This document shows positions 8,179-15,890 of a stretch of 41,057 nt of DNA, piece after piece (positions within the stretch are counted from its first letter, which is position 1; the number at the start of each line of letters is the position of its first letter). The notes under the pieces were generated by a model. The model had not been told where the DNA came from. It did not search any database and was given only the letters and a program-made list of their open reading frames with translations. Origin of the DNA: an uncultured Bacilli bacterium (GTDB lineage: Bacteria; Bacillota_I; Bacilli_A; RF39; UBA660); the NCBI GenBank assembly GCA_910578855.1, contig CAJTRV010000008.1:1-41057 (forward strand), written 5' to 3'. Position numbers and translations under genes: made by a program.

Positions 8179-8628
8179 ATGATAAAATCATATGAAATTA
8201 ATAGGAATACATTGGCTATTATTCCAATCGCAAAGAATCAATCTAAAGTAATCGAAATTGACCAAGAATTTATTGTTGAAAAATGTCCAACAGAAATTAT
8301 TGATGACAGCTGTAAATACTTTGGTAGTTCATATCATGGACGATTTGAAGGAACGAAAAAAATATTGGGTGTTAGTTATAAATCCCCAATTATCGTTGAA
8401 GAGAGTAGAGAAATTATCTTTTTCCCAACAGCATCTCCTAGATATGAAGGATGCTATTGGATTAGTCTTAATAATATTGAAGATTATTTAAAAAGTAATT
8501 ACGGAACAATAATTAATTTTAAAAATGGATTTACTTTAGATTTAAATGTATCACTTGGTTCTTTTGAAAATCAAATGATTCGTTCTTTGCGATTAGCCAA
8601 TATCCTAAAACGTAGAAAATTATCATAA
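8179..8628 (+). CDS. comK: ComK-family competence transcription factor
   Basis: In Bacillus subtilis ComK is the master activator of DNA-uptake genes. The match by eye is strong along the chain: SYEINRNTLAIIP, then SCKYFGSSYHGRFEGT, SPIIVEESREIIFFPTASP, CYWIS and SLGSFENQMIR correspond in order to SYEVN..TIAVLP, SCRFFGSSYAGRKAGT, PPIMVDP..IFLFPT, CGWIS and SYNSFENQVYR of Bacillus ComK. The chosen ATG gives 149 residues and follows AGAGGAGG by 8 bases; a GTG at 8170 overlaps that ribosome site. The product stops soon after the FENQ segment, so it lacks roughly 35 C-terminal residues of the 192-residue Bacillus protein. It lies between dnaN and recF with its own promoter element and terminator. 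Confidence 0.9.
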   Translation: MIKSYEINRNTLAIIPIAKNQSKVIEIDQEFIVEKCPTEIIDDSCKYFGSSYHGRFEGTKKILGVSYKSPIIVEESREIIFFPTASPRYEGCYWISLNNIEDYLKSNYGTIINFKNGFTLDLNVSLGSFENQMIRSLRLANILKRRKLS

Positions 8629-8637
8629 TAAACCAAA

Positions 8638-8664
8638 AAAATAAGCAAACAAGCTTATTTTTTT
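8638..8664 (+). terminator. Terminator after comK
   Basis: AAAATAAGC pairs perfectly with GCTTATTTT across a 6-base loop and runs into T. It isolates comK from recF. Confidence 0.85.
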
Positions 8665-8683
8665 ACGTTTTAAGGCGGTTTTA

Positions 8684-8692
8684 TGGTATAAT
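8684..8692 (+). promoter_or_regulatory. Extended -10 promoter for recF-gyrB-gyrA
   Basis: TGG-TATAAT (TATAAT at 8687-8692) lies 77 bases before recF ATG, just after the comK terminator. The -35 is poor. The resulting leader of about 70 bases has no obvious structure that I could support. Confidence 0.6.
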
Positions 8693-8769
8693 AGTAAGTG
8701 TATATGGTGGAGTACTATTCTATAGTAAAAATTCAAATATGCGCTATTTTTAAATGAAAGGTGGCGAAT

Positions 8770-9903
8770 ATGGTATTAGATAAGATATATATTAATCAAT
8801 TTCGAAATTATGATTCGTTGGAATTACATTTTCATAAGGGGATTAATATTATATATGGTGAAAATGCCCAAGGAAAAACGAATTTGTTGGAAAGTATTTA
8901 CGTTTTAGCATTGACAAAATCCCATCGGTCTTTTATTGATAATCATTTGATTCAAAGTGGAAAAAAAAATTCTAAAATTAGAGGTGTTCTCCTAAAGGAT
9001 CAATTACCAATGCAACTGGAAATTGCTATTAGTAATAAAAATAAAAAAATTAAGTTAGATCATCAGGAGATAAAGAGAGTAAGTGACTATATATCTAAAA
9101 TGAATATTATTATTTTTTATCCTGAAGATCTGGATTTAATTAAGGGAGCTCCTGGTTTGCGACGAAGATATTTAAATTCTGAAATCAGCCAGTTGTCATC
9201 AAATTATTTAAATACTTATAGTGAATATAATAAAATTTTAAAAATTAGAAATGATTATTTAAAAAAACTAAATAAGGGTGTCATAATAGATAATAGCTAT
9301 TTTGATATTTTAACACAGTATTTGGTTGATAAGGCAGTTCTAATATATCAAGAACGAAAAAGGTTTATCGAACAAATTAATCATCATGGAAAAGAGGTTT
9401 TTTTTCGTCTTTCCGGACGAAAAGGTTTTCAAATCAAATATAAAACCTCAGTTGCCTTTGGCGATGATGATAATGATTGTATGAAGCAAGCATTGTTAGA
9501 AAAATTGGGTAAAATGAGGGATACAGAAATAAAATTGGGTATGACATTAGTTGGACCGCATCGAGATGACTTTGAATTTTATGTTGATGAACAAAATTTA
9601 AAGCTATTTGGTTCACAAGGTCAACAAAGAATGGCAATATTAGCCTTAAAATTATCAGAAATTGATATTTTTAAGGAGTTTAAGAATACAACTCCAATTT
9701 TATTGTTGGATGATGTGTTTAGTGAATTAGATGATAATAAAAAAAATAATCTATTATTTTATATGAACCAGGATATACAAACGATTATTACCACTACAGA
9801 TTTAAAGAATATTGATTCTGAGATTTTAAAAAAGTCTCAATTAATTCATATTTGTGATGGAAAAATTGTCGAGATACAAGAGGAGGAGTTATATGGAAAA
9901 TAA
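8770..9903 (+). CDS. recF: DNA replication and repair protein RecF
   Basis: An SMC-like ATPase that helps load RecA at gaps together with RecO and RecR. Walker A is GENAQGKT at 30-37. The ABC-type signature (FGSQGQQRMAILALKL) and Walker B with D-loop (LLLDDVFSELD) lie near the C-terminus. I start at the ATG (MVLDKIYINQFRNY) because AAAGGTGG precedes it; a GTG three codons upstream is part of that ribosome site. The 377-residue length is normal. The last 11 bases overlap gyrB, whose ribosome site GAGGAGG is inside recF, so the two are translationally coupled. RecR is also encoded in this window. Confidence 0.97.
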   Translation: MVLDKIYINQFRNYDSLELHFHKGINIIYGENAQGKTNLLESIYVLALTKSHRSFIDNHLIQSGKKNSKIRGVLLKDQLPMQLEIAISNKNKKIKLDHQEIKRVSDYISKMNIIIFYPEDLDLIKGAPGLRRRYLNSEISQLSSNYLNTYSEYNKILKIRNDYLKKLNKGVIIDNSYFDILTQYLVDKAVLIYQERKRFIEQINHHGKEVFFRLSGRKGFQIKYKTSVAFGDDDNDCMKQALLEKLGKMRDTEIKLGMTLVGPHRDDFEFYVDEQNLKLFGSQGQQRMAILALKLSEIDIFKEFKNTTPILLLDDVFSELDDNKKNNLLFYMNQDIQTIITTTDLKNIDSEILKKSQLIHICDGKIVEIQEEELYGK

Positions 9904-11818
9904 TAATCAGCATTATGATGCTTCTGATATTCAAGTTTTAGAAGGCTTAGAAGCAGTAAGAAAGCGACCAGGAATGTATATAGGTACTACGAGTAGTCGG
10001 GGATTACATCATTTGGTTTGGGAAATAGTTGATAATGCAATTGATGAAGCTTTAGCTGGCTTCTGTGATGATATTGAAATTATCATTAACAATGATAATT
10101 CGATTACTGTTAAGGATGATGGACGAGGAATCCCTACAGGAATTCATGCTAAAACCGGGTTATCTACAGTAGAGACAGTGTATACTGTATTACATGCTGG
10201 TGGAAAATTTGGTGGCGGAGGATACAAGGTTTCCGGTGGATTACATGGTGTTGGTGCCAGTGTCGTCAATGCGCTAAGTAAATGGGTAGAGGTTAAGGTA
10301 TATCAAAACGGAAAAATTCATTTTATTCGTTTTGAAAATGGTGGACATCCTGTTGGAAAATTAGAAGTAATTGGAGAATGTTCTATCGAACGTACAGGTA
10401 CGACTGTAACATTCAAACCTGATCCTGAAATTTTTACAGAAACTACTATTTATGATTATGAAACATTAAAAGAACGTGTCCGAGAATTGGCATTTTTAAA
10501 CAAAGGATTACGAATTATATTATGTGATGATCGTCCAGAATCTGAAAAACTTCGCGAGGAGTTTTTCTATGAAGGCGGATTGAGTGAATATATTAAATAT
10601 CTAAATCGAAATCGAGTTTCTATTCATGATACAATTGTGCATATCGATGGTATTGATAGTGATATTTCAATTGAAGTAGCACTTCAGTATAATGATGGTT
10701 ATAATGCCAGTATATACTCGTTTGTAAATAATATTAATACACCAGAGGGTGGAACGCATGAAGATGGCGTTAAAATGGCTTTAACAAGAATTATTAACAA
10801 TTATGCTCGAAATAATAATATTTTGAAAGAAAAAGATGATAATTTAAGTAGTGATGATGTGAAAGAGGGATTAACGATGATTGTTTCATGCAAGCATCCT
10901 AATCCTCAGTTTGAAGGTCAGACAAAAACAAAATTAGGAAATGGGGAAGTTCGAAAAATAGCTTCTAGCATTTTTGGAGAGGGTTTTGAACGATTTTTAC
11001 TAGAAAATCCTGACCAAGCAAAAATTATTATTGAAAAAGCAATGGTTGCTTCAAAAGCCCGAGTAGCTGCTAAAAAAGCCAGAGAATTAACACGACGTAA
11101 GACTGGTTTGGAAGTTACAAGTTTACCTGGAAAATTAGCTGATTGTTCTAGTAAGGATGCTAGTGAATGTGAAATTTTTATTGTTGAGGGAGATTCCGCT
11201 GGTGGATCTGCCAAATCTGGTCGTGATAGTCGAACGCAGGCAATATTACCATTACGTGGAAAAATATTAAATGTTGAAAAGGCTAGATTAGATAGGATTT
11301 TGGGAAATAATGAAATTAGGTCTATGATTACGGCCTTCGGTACTGGAATTGGGGAAGAGTTTAATATTTCAAAATTACGATATCATAAAATTATTATTAT
11401 GACCGATGCCGATGTTGATGGGGATCATATTCGAATATTATTATTGACATTCTTCTATCGCTATTTTCGTCCTTTAATTGAAGGAGGCTATATTTTTGCT
11501 GCTCGACCACCTCTATATCGATTGGAATACAATAAGAAAATGCAGTATATTTATTCTGATGAAGAGAAAGAGGAAGTGATGGCAACCATTCCGGAGGGGA
11601 CTAAAGTTGGAATTCAACGTTATAAAGGTCTTGGAGAAATGGATGCTAGTCAATTATGGGAAACAACGATGAATATTGAAAATAGAATTTTGTCAAAAAT
11701 TACCTTAGATGATGCGATGATCGCGGACCAAATTTTAAATGATTTAATGGGACAAGAAGTAGAACCACGTAAGCGATTTATAGAAGAACATGCTGATGAA
11801 GCAGAAATGGATGTATAA
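9893..11818 (+). CDS. gyrB: DNA gyrase subunit B
   Basis: The ATPase subunit of the supercoiling type II topoisomerase. Visible are the GHKL ATPase motif (LVWEIVDNAIDEALAG, near residue 41), DGRGIP, the GGLHGVGASVVNAL lid region, then the Toprim metal site EGDSAGG and DADVDGDHI, and the tail region QRYKGLGEMD. The ATG of MENNNQHY overlaps the recF end and has GAGGAGG in front; an upstream in-frame ATG at 9854 lies inside recF without such a site. The 641-residue product is the short Gram-positive form without the enterobacterial insert. gyrA starts 13 bases after its stop. Confidence 0.98.
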   Translation: MENNNQHYDASDIQVLEGLEAVRKRPGMYIGTTSSRGLHHLVWEIVDNAIDEALAGFCDDIEIIINNDNSITVKDDGRGIPTGIHAKTGLSTVETVYTVLHAGGKFGGGGYKVSGGLHGVGASVVNALSKWVEVKVYQNGKIHFIRFENGGHPVGKLEVIGECSIERTGTTVTFKPDPEIFTETTIYDYETLKERVRELAFLNKGLRIILCDDRPESEKLREEFFYEGGLSEYIKYLNRNRVSIHDTIVHIDGIDSDISIEVALQYNDGYNASIYSFVNNINTPEGGTHEDGVKMALTRIINNYARNNNILKEKDDNLSSDDVKEGLTMIVSCKHPNPQFEGQTKTKLGNGEVRKIASSIFGEGFERFLLENPDQAKIIIEKAMVASKARVAAKKARELTRRKTGLEVTSLPGKLADCSSKDASECEIFIVEGDSAGGSAKSGRDSRTQAILPLRGKILNVEKARLDRILGNNEIRSMITAFGTGIGEEFNISKLRYHKIIIMTDADVDGDHIRILLLTFFYRYFRPLIEGGYIFAARPPLYRLEYNKKMQYIYSDEEKEEVMATIPEGTKVGIQRYKGLGEMDASQLWETTMNIENRILSKITLDDAMIADQILNDLMGQEVEPRKRFIEEHADEAEMDV

Positions 11819-11831
11819 GGGGGGATTATAA

Positions 11832-14291
11832 ATGGATAAATTACAAGATTTGCACTTTGCTGATGAAATAAAAAGATCATTTATTAATTATGCAATGAGT
11901 GTCATTGTTGCTCGTGCATTACCGGATGTTAGAGATGGTTTAAAACCTGTACAGCGTCGAATTGTTTATGGTATGAATGCAATGGGAGCAACGGCTGGGA
12001 CACCTTATAAGAAATCTGCCCGTATTGTTGGAGAAGTTATGGGTAAATATCATCCACATGGCGATTCAAGTATTTATGAAGCTATGGTTCGAATGGCCCA
12101 AGATTTCTCATATCGATATATGTTAGTAGATGGACACGGTAATTTTGGATCAATGGATGGTGATGGGGCAGCAGCCCAACGTTATACAGAAGCTAAAATG
12201 TCAAAATTAAGCATGGAATTGGTTCGTGATATGAATAAGAATACTGTTGATTTTGATCCAAACTATGATGGTGAAGAACAAGAACCACAAGTATTACCAT
12301 CTCGTTTTCCAAATATTTTAGTAAATGGAACAACGGGAATTGCCGTTGGAATGGCAACGAATATGCCACCCCATAATTTAGGTGAAGTAATCGATGGAAC
12401 AATTGCATTAATTGATAATCCTGATATCACAGTTATTGAATTGATGGACTATATCAAGGGGCCTGATTTTCCAACAGGAGCAATTATTTTGGGAAATAGT
12501 GGAATTCGTCGTGCTTATGAAACAGGAAAAGGAATTGTTACAATTCGTTCTCGGGCTTTAATAGAAGAAAAATCAAATGGAAAACATCAAATTATTATTA
12601 CAGAAATACCATATATGATTAATAAATCAAATTTAGTTGAAAAGATAGCAGAATTGGCTCGTGAAAAGGTTGTAGAAGGAATTACGGATATTCGTGATGA
12701 ATCCAATGATCGTTCTGGTGTAAGAATTGTTATTGAACTACGACGCGATGCTAATGCAAATGTTATATTAAATAATTTATATAAACATTCGCAGTTACAA
12801 ACAACTTATGGAATTAATAATTTAGCTATTGTTGATAAACAACCGCAAATTTTAAGTTTAAAAGATATATTGGTGAGATACCTTGAGCACCAGCGGGAAA
12901 TAATTGTTAGACGGACAAAATTTGATTTAGATAAAGCAAAAAATCGGTCACATATTTTGGAAGGTTTAAAAATTGCATTAGATAATATTGATGAGATTGT
13001 TCAATTATTAAAAAAGGCAAAAAGTGATCAAGAGGCAACAGAACAATTAATAGAACGCTTTCAATTAACAGAAATTCAGGCAAAGGCTATTTTGGAAATG
13101 AAATTACGTCGTTTAACAGGGTTAGAGCGTGAAAAAATAGAAGAAGAATTAAGTGAGTTAGCTAAACTAATTGCTGATTTGACTGATATTTTAGCTAATA
13201 GTACGCGTGTATTAGAAATTATTAAGACAGAATTATTAGAAATTAAAAATAAATATGGTGATGAACGTCGTACAACGATTGATATGTCAGCAATTGACTA
13301 TATTGAAGATGAATCATTAATTCCTGTTGAGAACGTTGTTATATCATTAACGAATAAGGGTTATATTAAGCGCATGAATAGTGAGAATTATCGTACACAA
13401 AATCGTGGCGGAGTTGGAATTAAAGGAATGACAACAAACGAAGAAGATTTTGTTGATAGTTTAATTTCAATGACGACCCATGATTATATTATGTTCTTTA
13501 CCAATAAAGGAAAAGTATATCGAATGAAGGGGTATGAAATTCCACTATTTAATCGTCAATCAAAAGGATTACCTGTTGTTAATTTAATTCCAATTGATAA
13601 AAATGAAAAGGTTCAAGCGATGTTAAAGGTATCAAATGATGACGATTCTCAATATATTGTATTTTGTACACAAAAAGGTTTGGTAAAACGAACAAAAATT
13701 AGTGAATTTGAAAATATTAGATCTAATGGAAAATTAGCTATTTCTTTGAAAGATGATGATGAATTACTAGCTGTTAAGAAAACAAATGGTTCAGATGAAA
13801 TCTTAATTGCCTCATCAAATGGTCGAATGATAAGATTTAGTGAAAATGAAATACGTGTTATGGGAAGAAGTGCATCTGGAGTTCGTGGTATTGATCTTGG
13901 TAACGGAATTTGTGTTGGTTGTGAAATTGCAAAACCAGATCAGCAAGTAGTAGTTATTACCGAAAAAGGTTATGGAAAAAAGACTGATATTGAAGAGTAT
14001 CGTTTAACTCATAGAGGTAGTAAGGGTGTAAAAGCATTAAATGTAACTGATAAAAATGGAAATATTATATCTTTCAAGACAATCCATGGTGATGAAGATT
14101 TAATGATTATTACTGATAGTGGTATTATTATTAGAATATCAATGGAACAAGTATCGAAAACCGGACGAGTAGCACAAGGTGTTCGATTAATTAATTTAAA
14201 GGATGAACAAAAGGTTAGTACAGTAGCGCTAATTATAAAGGAAGAGTCTAATAATTTAGAAGATCAAGATGTAGAATTAAAAGAAAATTAG
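11832..14291 (+). CDS. gyrA: DNA gyrase subunit A
   Basis: The DNA-cutting subunit of gyrase. Catalytic tyrosine is Tyr118 in AAAQRYTEAKMS. The quinolone-interaction segment KYHPHGDSSIYEA has wild-type-like Ser79 and acidic Glu83, the positions matching E. coli Ser83 and Asp87. The C-terminal DNA-wrapping beta-pinwheel carries a recognisable GyrA box (QNRGGVGIKGM), which marks gyrase as opposed to ParC. At 819 residues it is normal. GGGGGGA supplies the ribosome site. The gene ends just before the parS cluster and is the last of the recF-gyrB-gyrA unit. Confidence 0.98.
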   Translation: MDKLQDLHFADEIKRSFINYAMSVIVARALPDVRDGLKPVQRRIVYGMNAMGATAGTPYKKSARIVGEVMGKYHPHGDSSIYEAMVRMAQDFSYRYMLVDGHGNFGSMDGDGAAAQRYTEAKMSKLSMELVRDMNKNTVDFDPNYDGEEQEPQVLPSRFPNILVNGTTGIAVGMATNMPPHNLGEVIDGTIALIDNPDITVIELMDYIKGPDFPTGAIILGNSGIRRAYETGKGIVTIRSRALIEEKSNGKHQIIITEIPYMINKSNLVEKIAELAREKVVEGITDIRDESNDRSGVRIVIELRRDANANVILNNLYKHSQLQTTYGINNLAIVDKQPQILSLKDILVRYLEHQREIIVRRTKFDLDKAKNRSHILEGLKIALDNIDEIVQLLKKAKSDQEATEQLIERFQLTEIQAKAILEMKLRRLTGLEREKIEEELSELAKLIADLTDILANSTRVLEIIKTELLEIKNKYGDERRTTIDMSAIDYIEDESLIPVENVVISLTNKGYIKRMNSENYRTQNRGGVGIKGMTTNEEDFVDSLISMTTHDYIMFFTNKGKVYRMKGYEIPLFNRQSKGLPVVNLIPIDKNEKVQAMLKVSNDDDSQYIVFCTQKGLVKRTKISEFENIRSNGKLAISLKDDDELLAVKKTNGSDEILIASSNGRMIRFSENEIRVMGRSASGVRGIDLGNGICVGCEIAKPDQQVVVITEKGYGKKTDIEEYRLTHRGSKGVKALNVTDKNGNIISFKTIHGDEDLMIITDSGIIIRISMEQVSKTGRVAQGVRLINLKDEQKVSTVALIIKEESNNLEDQDVELKEN

Positions 14292-14319
14292 AAAATTAAT
14301 AAATAATTTTCTTTTTTTG
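14292..14319 (+). terminator. Terminator after gyrA
   Basis: GAAAATTA pairs with TAATTTTC and is followed by seven T, directly after the gyrA stop codon. Confidence 0.85.
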
Positions 14320-14350
14320 TAACAGTATACTATTGTTGATAATTCAACTA

Positions 14351-14366
14351 TGTTTCACGTGAAACA
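14351..14366. promoter_or_regulatory. parS: parS site 1 (ParB/Spo0J binding)
   Basis: Exact TGTTTCACGTGAAACA. The perfect palindrome extends 4 bases on each side, to 24 bp (14347-14370). Confidence 0.95.
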
Positions 14367-14416
14367 TAGTACGTTTGAAAAAAAATCCCATATAGAATGT
14401 TGTGCTATAAAAACAA

Positions 14417-14432
14417 TGTTTCACGTGAAACA
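14417..14432. promoter_or_regulatory. parS: parS site 2
   Basis: Exact TGTTTCACGTGAAACA. Flanking AAAAACAA/TTGTTTTT arms make a perfect 32-bp palindrome at 14409-14440, the longest in the cluster. Confidence 0.95.
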
Positions 14433-14633
14433 TTGTTTTTCGATTACAGATAACCCCTGTACTTTTTCATGGCATCTTTTCATATTAATGCTTATAATAT
14501 TTCTAATGTTTTCGTATAAAATCGCGATACGTTATTGGTATTTTATTTATCTTGTTTTGTTGTAACATTTTTTATGTTTTAGGTAGCACTTATTAATCAT
14601 GTATATGCTTATTTTTTTCCTTGATTTGAACAA

Positions 14634-14649
14634 TGTTTCACGTGAAACA
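14634..14649. promoter_or_regulatory. parS: parS site 3
   Basis: Exact TGTTTCACGTGAAACA inside a 26-bp perfect palindrome (14629-14654), sharing the CAA/TTG flanks of site 2. Confidence 0.95.
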
Positions 14650-15069
14650 TTGTTTAATGAATTTTAAAACATATCATTGTGGGATGATAGAAAAAATTAT
14701 TCACTTAGTAGTCAGATAATACTTCAGTAAAACGAAAATGCCGTGATATAAAGAAATTTTCCAAAACGAATTATATCAAAAAAGGAGAAAATTCTTCGAT
14801 TAATAGTTTATTATGTTTAAAATGCGCGTACAAACCTCATATTGCATTCATATTAAATATAAGGGGTGGAGAGTAGTAATATATAACAAATCAAGTATAA
14901 AAATAGATAAGGCTCGTTAAAATCCAAAAAAGTGGATTTTAATGTGAGATAAAATAAAAAATGAATATTCTATTCTTTTAAATGGCAGTAGGGGAGGGAA
15001 TCAGTGCGTTGAATTGAACAAAGAAGAAAATAGTATCTTTTATATTTGGTTATAGTTCGAAAGAAGAAT

Positions 15070-15085
15070 GTTTCACGTGAAACAT
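15070..15085. promoter_or_regulatory. parS: parS site 4
   Basis: Exact TGTTTCACGTGAAACA with different flanks (GAAGAA/TTCTTC), making a 28-bp perfect palindrome at 15064-15091. Confidence 0.95.
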
Positions 15086-15143
15086 TCTTCCGTTTAAATA
15101 AAAGAATATTTTATATGAAATCTGGTATCGTAAAAAAAAACAA

Positions 15144-15159
15144 TGTTTCACGTGAAACA
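15144..15159. promoter_or_regulatory. parS: parS site 5
   Basis: Exact TGTTTCACGTGAAACA; the palindrome extends only one base on each side. Confidence 0.94.
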
Positions 15160-15179
15160 TAAAAAAAGACTCCGACCAA

Positions 15180-15195
15180 TGTTCCACGTGAAACA
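15180..15195. promoter_or_regulatory. parS: parS site 6 (one-base variant)
   Basis: TGTTCCACGTGAAACA, differing from the others by T to C at position 5, a variant also found among native Bacillus parS sites. CAA/TTG flanks continue the palindrome. Confidence 0.92.
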
Positions 15196-15240
15196 TTGAT
15201 TTATTAAAAATATTCTATTCGGAACATATGATATATTTAG

Positions 15241-15269
15241 TTGCAATATTTAAAAGATTGGTATATATT
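15241..15269 (+). promoter_or_regulatory. Promoter of the SRP RNA gene
   Basis: TTGCAA (15241-15246) and TATATT (15264-15269) are spaced by 17 bases. The predicted start about 7 bases downstream coincides with the first paired base of the SRP RNA. Confidence 0.75.
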
Positions 15270-15274
15270 ATTAG

Positions 15275-15352
15275 TGCACAACATTTATGTTTGAATCAGG
15301 TCAGAATCGGAAGATAGCAGCCTTAAGGACCTCTAAATGTGTGTGCTTTTTT
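15275..15352 (+). ncRNA. ffs: Signal recognition particle RNA (4.5S-type, small SRP RNA)
   Basis: The core CAGGTCAGAATCGGAAG then ATAGCAGCC is the SRP domain IV (helix 8) sequence, with the GGAA tetraloop and AGCAG internal-loop strand that bind Ffh. AGGTC/GACCT closes the domain. An outer helix pairs GCACA-ACATTTA (15276-15287) with TAAATGT-GTGTGC (15334-15346), making one long hairpin of about 72 bases. A T-run at 15347-15352 follows the 3' arm and acts as terminator. It is the short form without an Alu domain, unlike the long Bacillus scRNA. Its place, just before tadA and dnaX, matches the Bacillus scRNA neighbourhood. Confidence 0.92.
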
Positions 15353-15368
15353 GTTAGTGGGTGAAATT

Positions 15369-15824
15369 TTGAACAATAGAGATGAATTTTTTATGAAAGA
15401 AGCATTGAAACAAGCAGAAAAAGCTTATTATTATGATGATGTACCTATTGGAGCTATAATTGTTAAAGATAATCGTGTGATTGCTAAAGCATATAATAAG
15501 AAGGAAAAAAATAATATAGCTACTCAACATGCGGAAATATTAGCAATTAATAAAGCATGTAAAAAAATAAATAATTGGCGATTGAACGATTGCACTATAT
15601 ACATTACTTTAGAACCGTGTTTAATGTGTATGGGGGCTATCTTACAATCCCGTATTGGTAGAATCGTATATGGTGCTAGTAACGAAAATTTTGGTTTTTC
15701 AAATGCAATTTCAAATGATTTGGATCAGTTTAAAAATAAATATAATCTAAAAATTGTTGATGGGGTGTTTGCTGACGAAAGCAGATTGTTACTTCAAAAG
15801 TTTTTTCGCGAAAAAAGACAGTAA
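15369..15824 (+). CDS. tadA: tRNA-specific adenosine deaminase TadA
   Basis: Deaminates adenosine-34 to inosine in tRNA-Arg(ACG), letting one tRNA read several arginine codons. The zinc site is clear: His-Ala-Glu in QHAEILAINKA and PCLMC in LEPCLMCMGAIL. I choose a TTG start (MNNRDEFFMKEALKQAEKA) because it matches the family N-terminus and follows GGGTGA; an ATG at 15339 lies inside the SRP RNA and is not acceptable. ATG at 15393 is the alternative. This gives 151 residues. A hairpin overlapping the stop separates it from dnaX. Confidence 0.93.
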   Translation: MNNRDEFFMKEALKQAEKAYYYDDVPIGAIIVKDNRVIAKAYNKKEKNNIATQHAEILAINKACKKINNWRLNDCTIYITLEPCLMCMGAILQSRIGRIVYGASNENFGFSNAISNDLDQFKNKYNLKIVDGVFADESRLLLQKFFREKRQ

Positions 15825-15842
15825 ATCATACTACTGTCTTTA
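15814..15842 (+). terminator. Hairpin at the end of tadA
   Basis: AAAGACAGTA pairs with TACTGTCTTT around an 8-base loop and includes the tadA stop. The following sequence is only weakly T-rich, so termination may be partial. A possible dnaX -10 (TATAAT, 15862-15867) lies just beyond. Confidence 0.5.
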
Positions 15843-15890
15843 ATAATAATTATAAAAATGTTATAATTATATTATATGTGAGGTGATATT

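Larger units (their letters stand above)
14320..15240. other. Gene-free centromere-like region with six parS sites
   Basis: About 920 bases without a credible gene. The only open frames are short, lack ribosome sites and run through parS palindromes. The stretch holds six parS sites at spacings of about 66, 217, 436, 74 and 36 bases. It also has a 9-bp perfect hairpin with no T-run at 14917-14942. Remaining sequence is AT-rich and featureless to my eye. ParB/Spo0J should nucleate here and spread, loading SMC; it is about 9 kb from dnaA. No parA or parB gene is present in the window. Confidence 0.85.

Noticed and set aside
14350..14565. Open frame of 71 codons starting MFHVKH within the parS region
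   Set aside because: It begins in parS site 1 and crosses site 2; MFHVKH is just translated parS. There is no ribosome site and no family resemblance.
14822..14920. Possible 32-residue peptide gene (MRVQTSYC...) in the parS region
   Set aside because: No ribosome site, promoter or terminator that I could support, and such short frames are expected by chance.
14917..14942. 9-bp perfect hairpin in the parS region as a terminator or small RNA
   Set aside because: No T-run follows and no promoter or gene is nearby; its meaning is unclear.
14351..15195. Repeated palindromes as a CRISPR array or mobile-element ends
   Set aside because: Spacing is irregular, there are no cas genes, and the repeat is the known parS sequence.
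15339..15368. ATG start for tadA at 15339
   Set aside because: It lies within the 3' arm of the SRP RNA and adds residues not seen in TadA proteins.
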